This document shows, piece after piece, positions 15,069 to 15,198 of a DNA stretch of 15,198 nt. Position 1 is the first letter of the stretch. Each line of letters opens with the position of its first letter. The DNA is from Candidatus Cloacimonadota bacterium (GTDB taxonomy: Bacteria > Cloacimonadota > Cloacimonadia > Cloacimonadales > TCS61), in assembly GCA_029932755.1 (NCBI GenBank), contig JAOZPK010000047.1, positions 1-15,198 on the forward strand, written 5' to 3'. The position numbers and the translations under genes are program-made. The notes under the pieces were generated by a model. It was not told the origin of the DNA, did not search any database, and saw only the letters and a program-made list of their open reading frames with translations.

Positions 15069-15198
15069 AATATCTCCTATTTATATCTCACCGTTTTCAT
15101 CAAAACATCATTCATTATTACTCCATCTGAGATCACAATAATATGCAAAGTTCACAAAACTAAAGTTTACAACGGTAAGACTGGAGTTAACTATTTAT
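15069..15198. other. Upstream region of tcmP
   Basis: These 130 bp hold the tcmP ribosome site next to the gene. I see no good -35/-10 pair with normal spacing and no gene reaching in from the right edge. Confidence 0.5.

Overview
The window looks like AT-rich chromosomal DNA from an uncultured Gram-negative bacterium of the FCB superphylum, most likely Candidatus Cloacimonadota or a close relative. This is inferred from sequence only. Two secreted proteins end in a type IX secretion (T9SS) C-terminal sorting domain with the N-Y-P-N-P-F-N-P signature. Other signs are a signal-peptide protein carrying a carboxypeptidase-regulatory domain and a TonB-plug-like motif, AGGAGG ribosome sites, and many short dispersed intergenic repeats.

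Layout, left to right. Positions 1-231 hold two hairpin terminators. Two minus-strand genes follow: a 1536-residue secreted subtilase (FG-GAP repeats, beta-helix, TPR-like region, T9SS tail) and a 335-residue T9SS cargo protein of unknown function. A plus-strand MgtE magnesium transporter comes next and converges on a minus-strand 4HBT thioesterase. The 8213-8545 gap carries dispersed repeats. It is followed by a plus-strand secreted coiled-coil protein with a strong terminator, and by a SpoU/TrmH RNA methyltransferase whose start codon touches that terminator's T-run.

From about 9866 to 10843 lies a repeat-rich accessory patch: a DUF559 endonuclease-like gene, a direct repeat of about 130 bp in two copies exactly 277 bp apart, and a decayed DUF559 tail between the copies. 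The right third is one minus-strand series read from right to left: tcmP (three-Cys-motif partner), a radical-SAM gene overlapping it by 14 bp, and, 54 bp further on, a 739-residue protein. That protein joins a carboxypeptidase-regulatory domain, a TonB-plug-like motif, a von Willebrand A domain and a CsgG-like domain.

The genes do not form one pathway. MgtE, the thioesterase and the methyltransferase look like ordinary housekeeping genes. The best candidates for poorly described biology are the overlapping TcmP/radical-SAM pair, the VWA/CsgG fusion beside it, and the DUF559-linked repeat array. A 45-bp terminator-bearing sequence is duplicated on either side of the T9SS gene pair (17-61 and 6351-6395), which suggests that block may have been inserted or rearranged.
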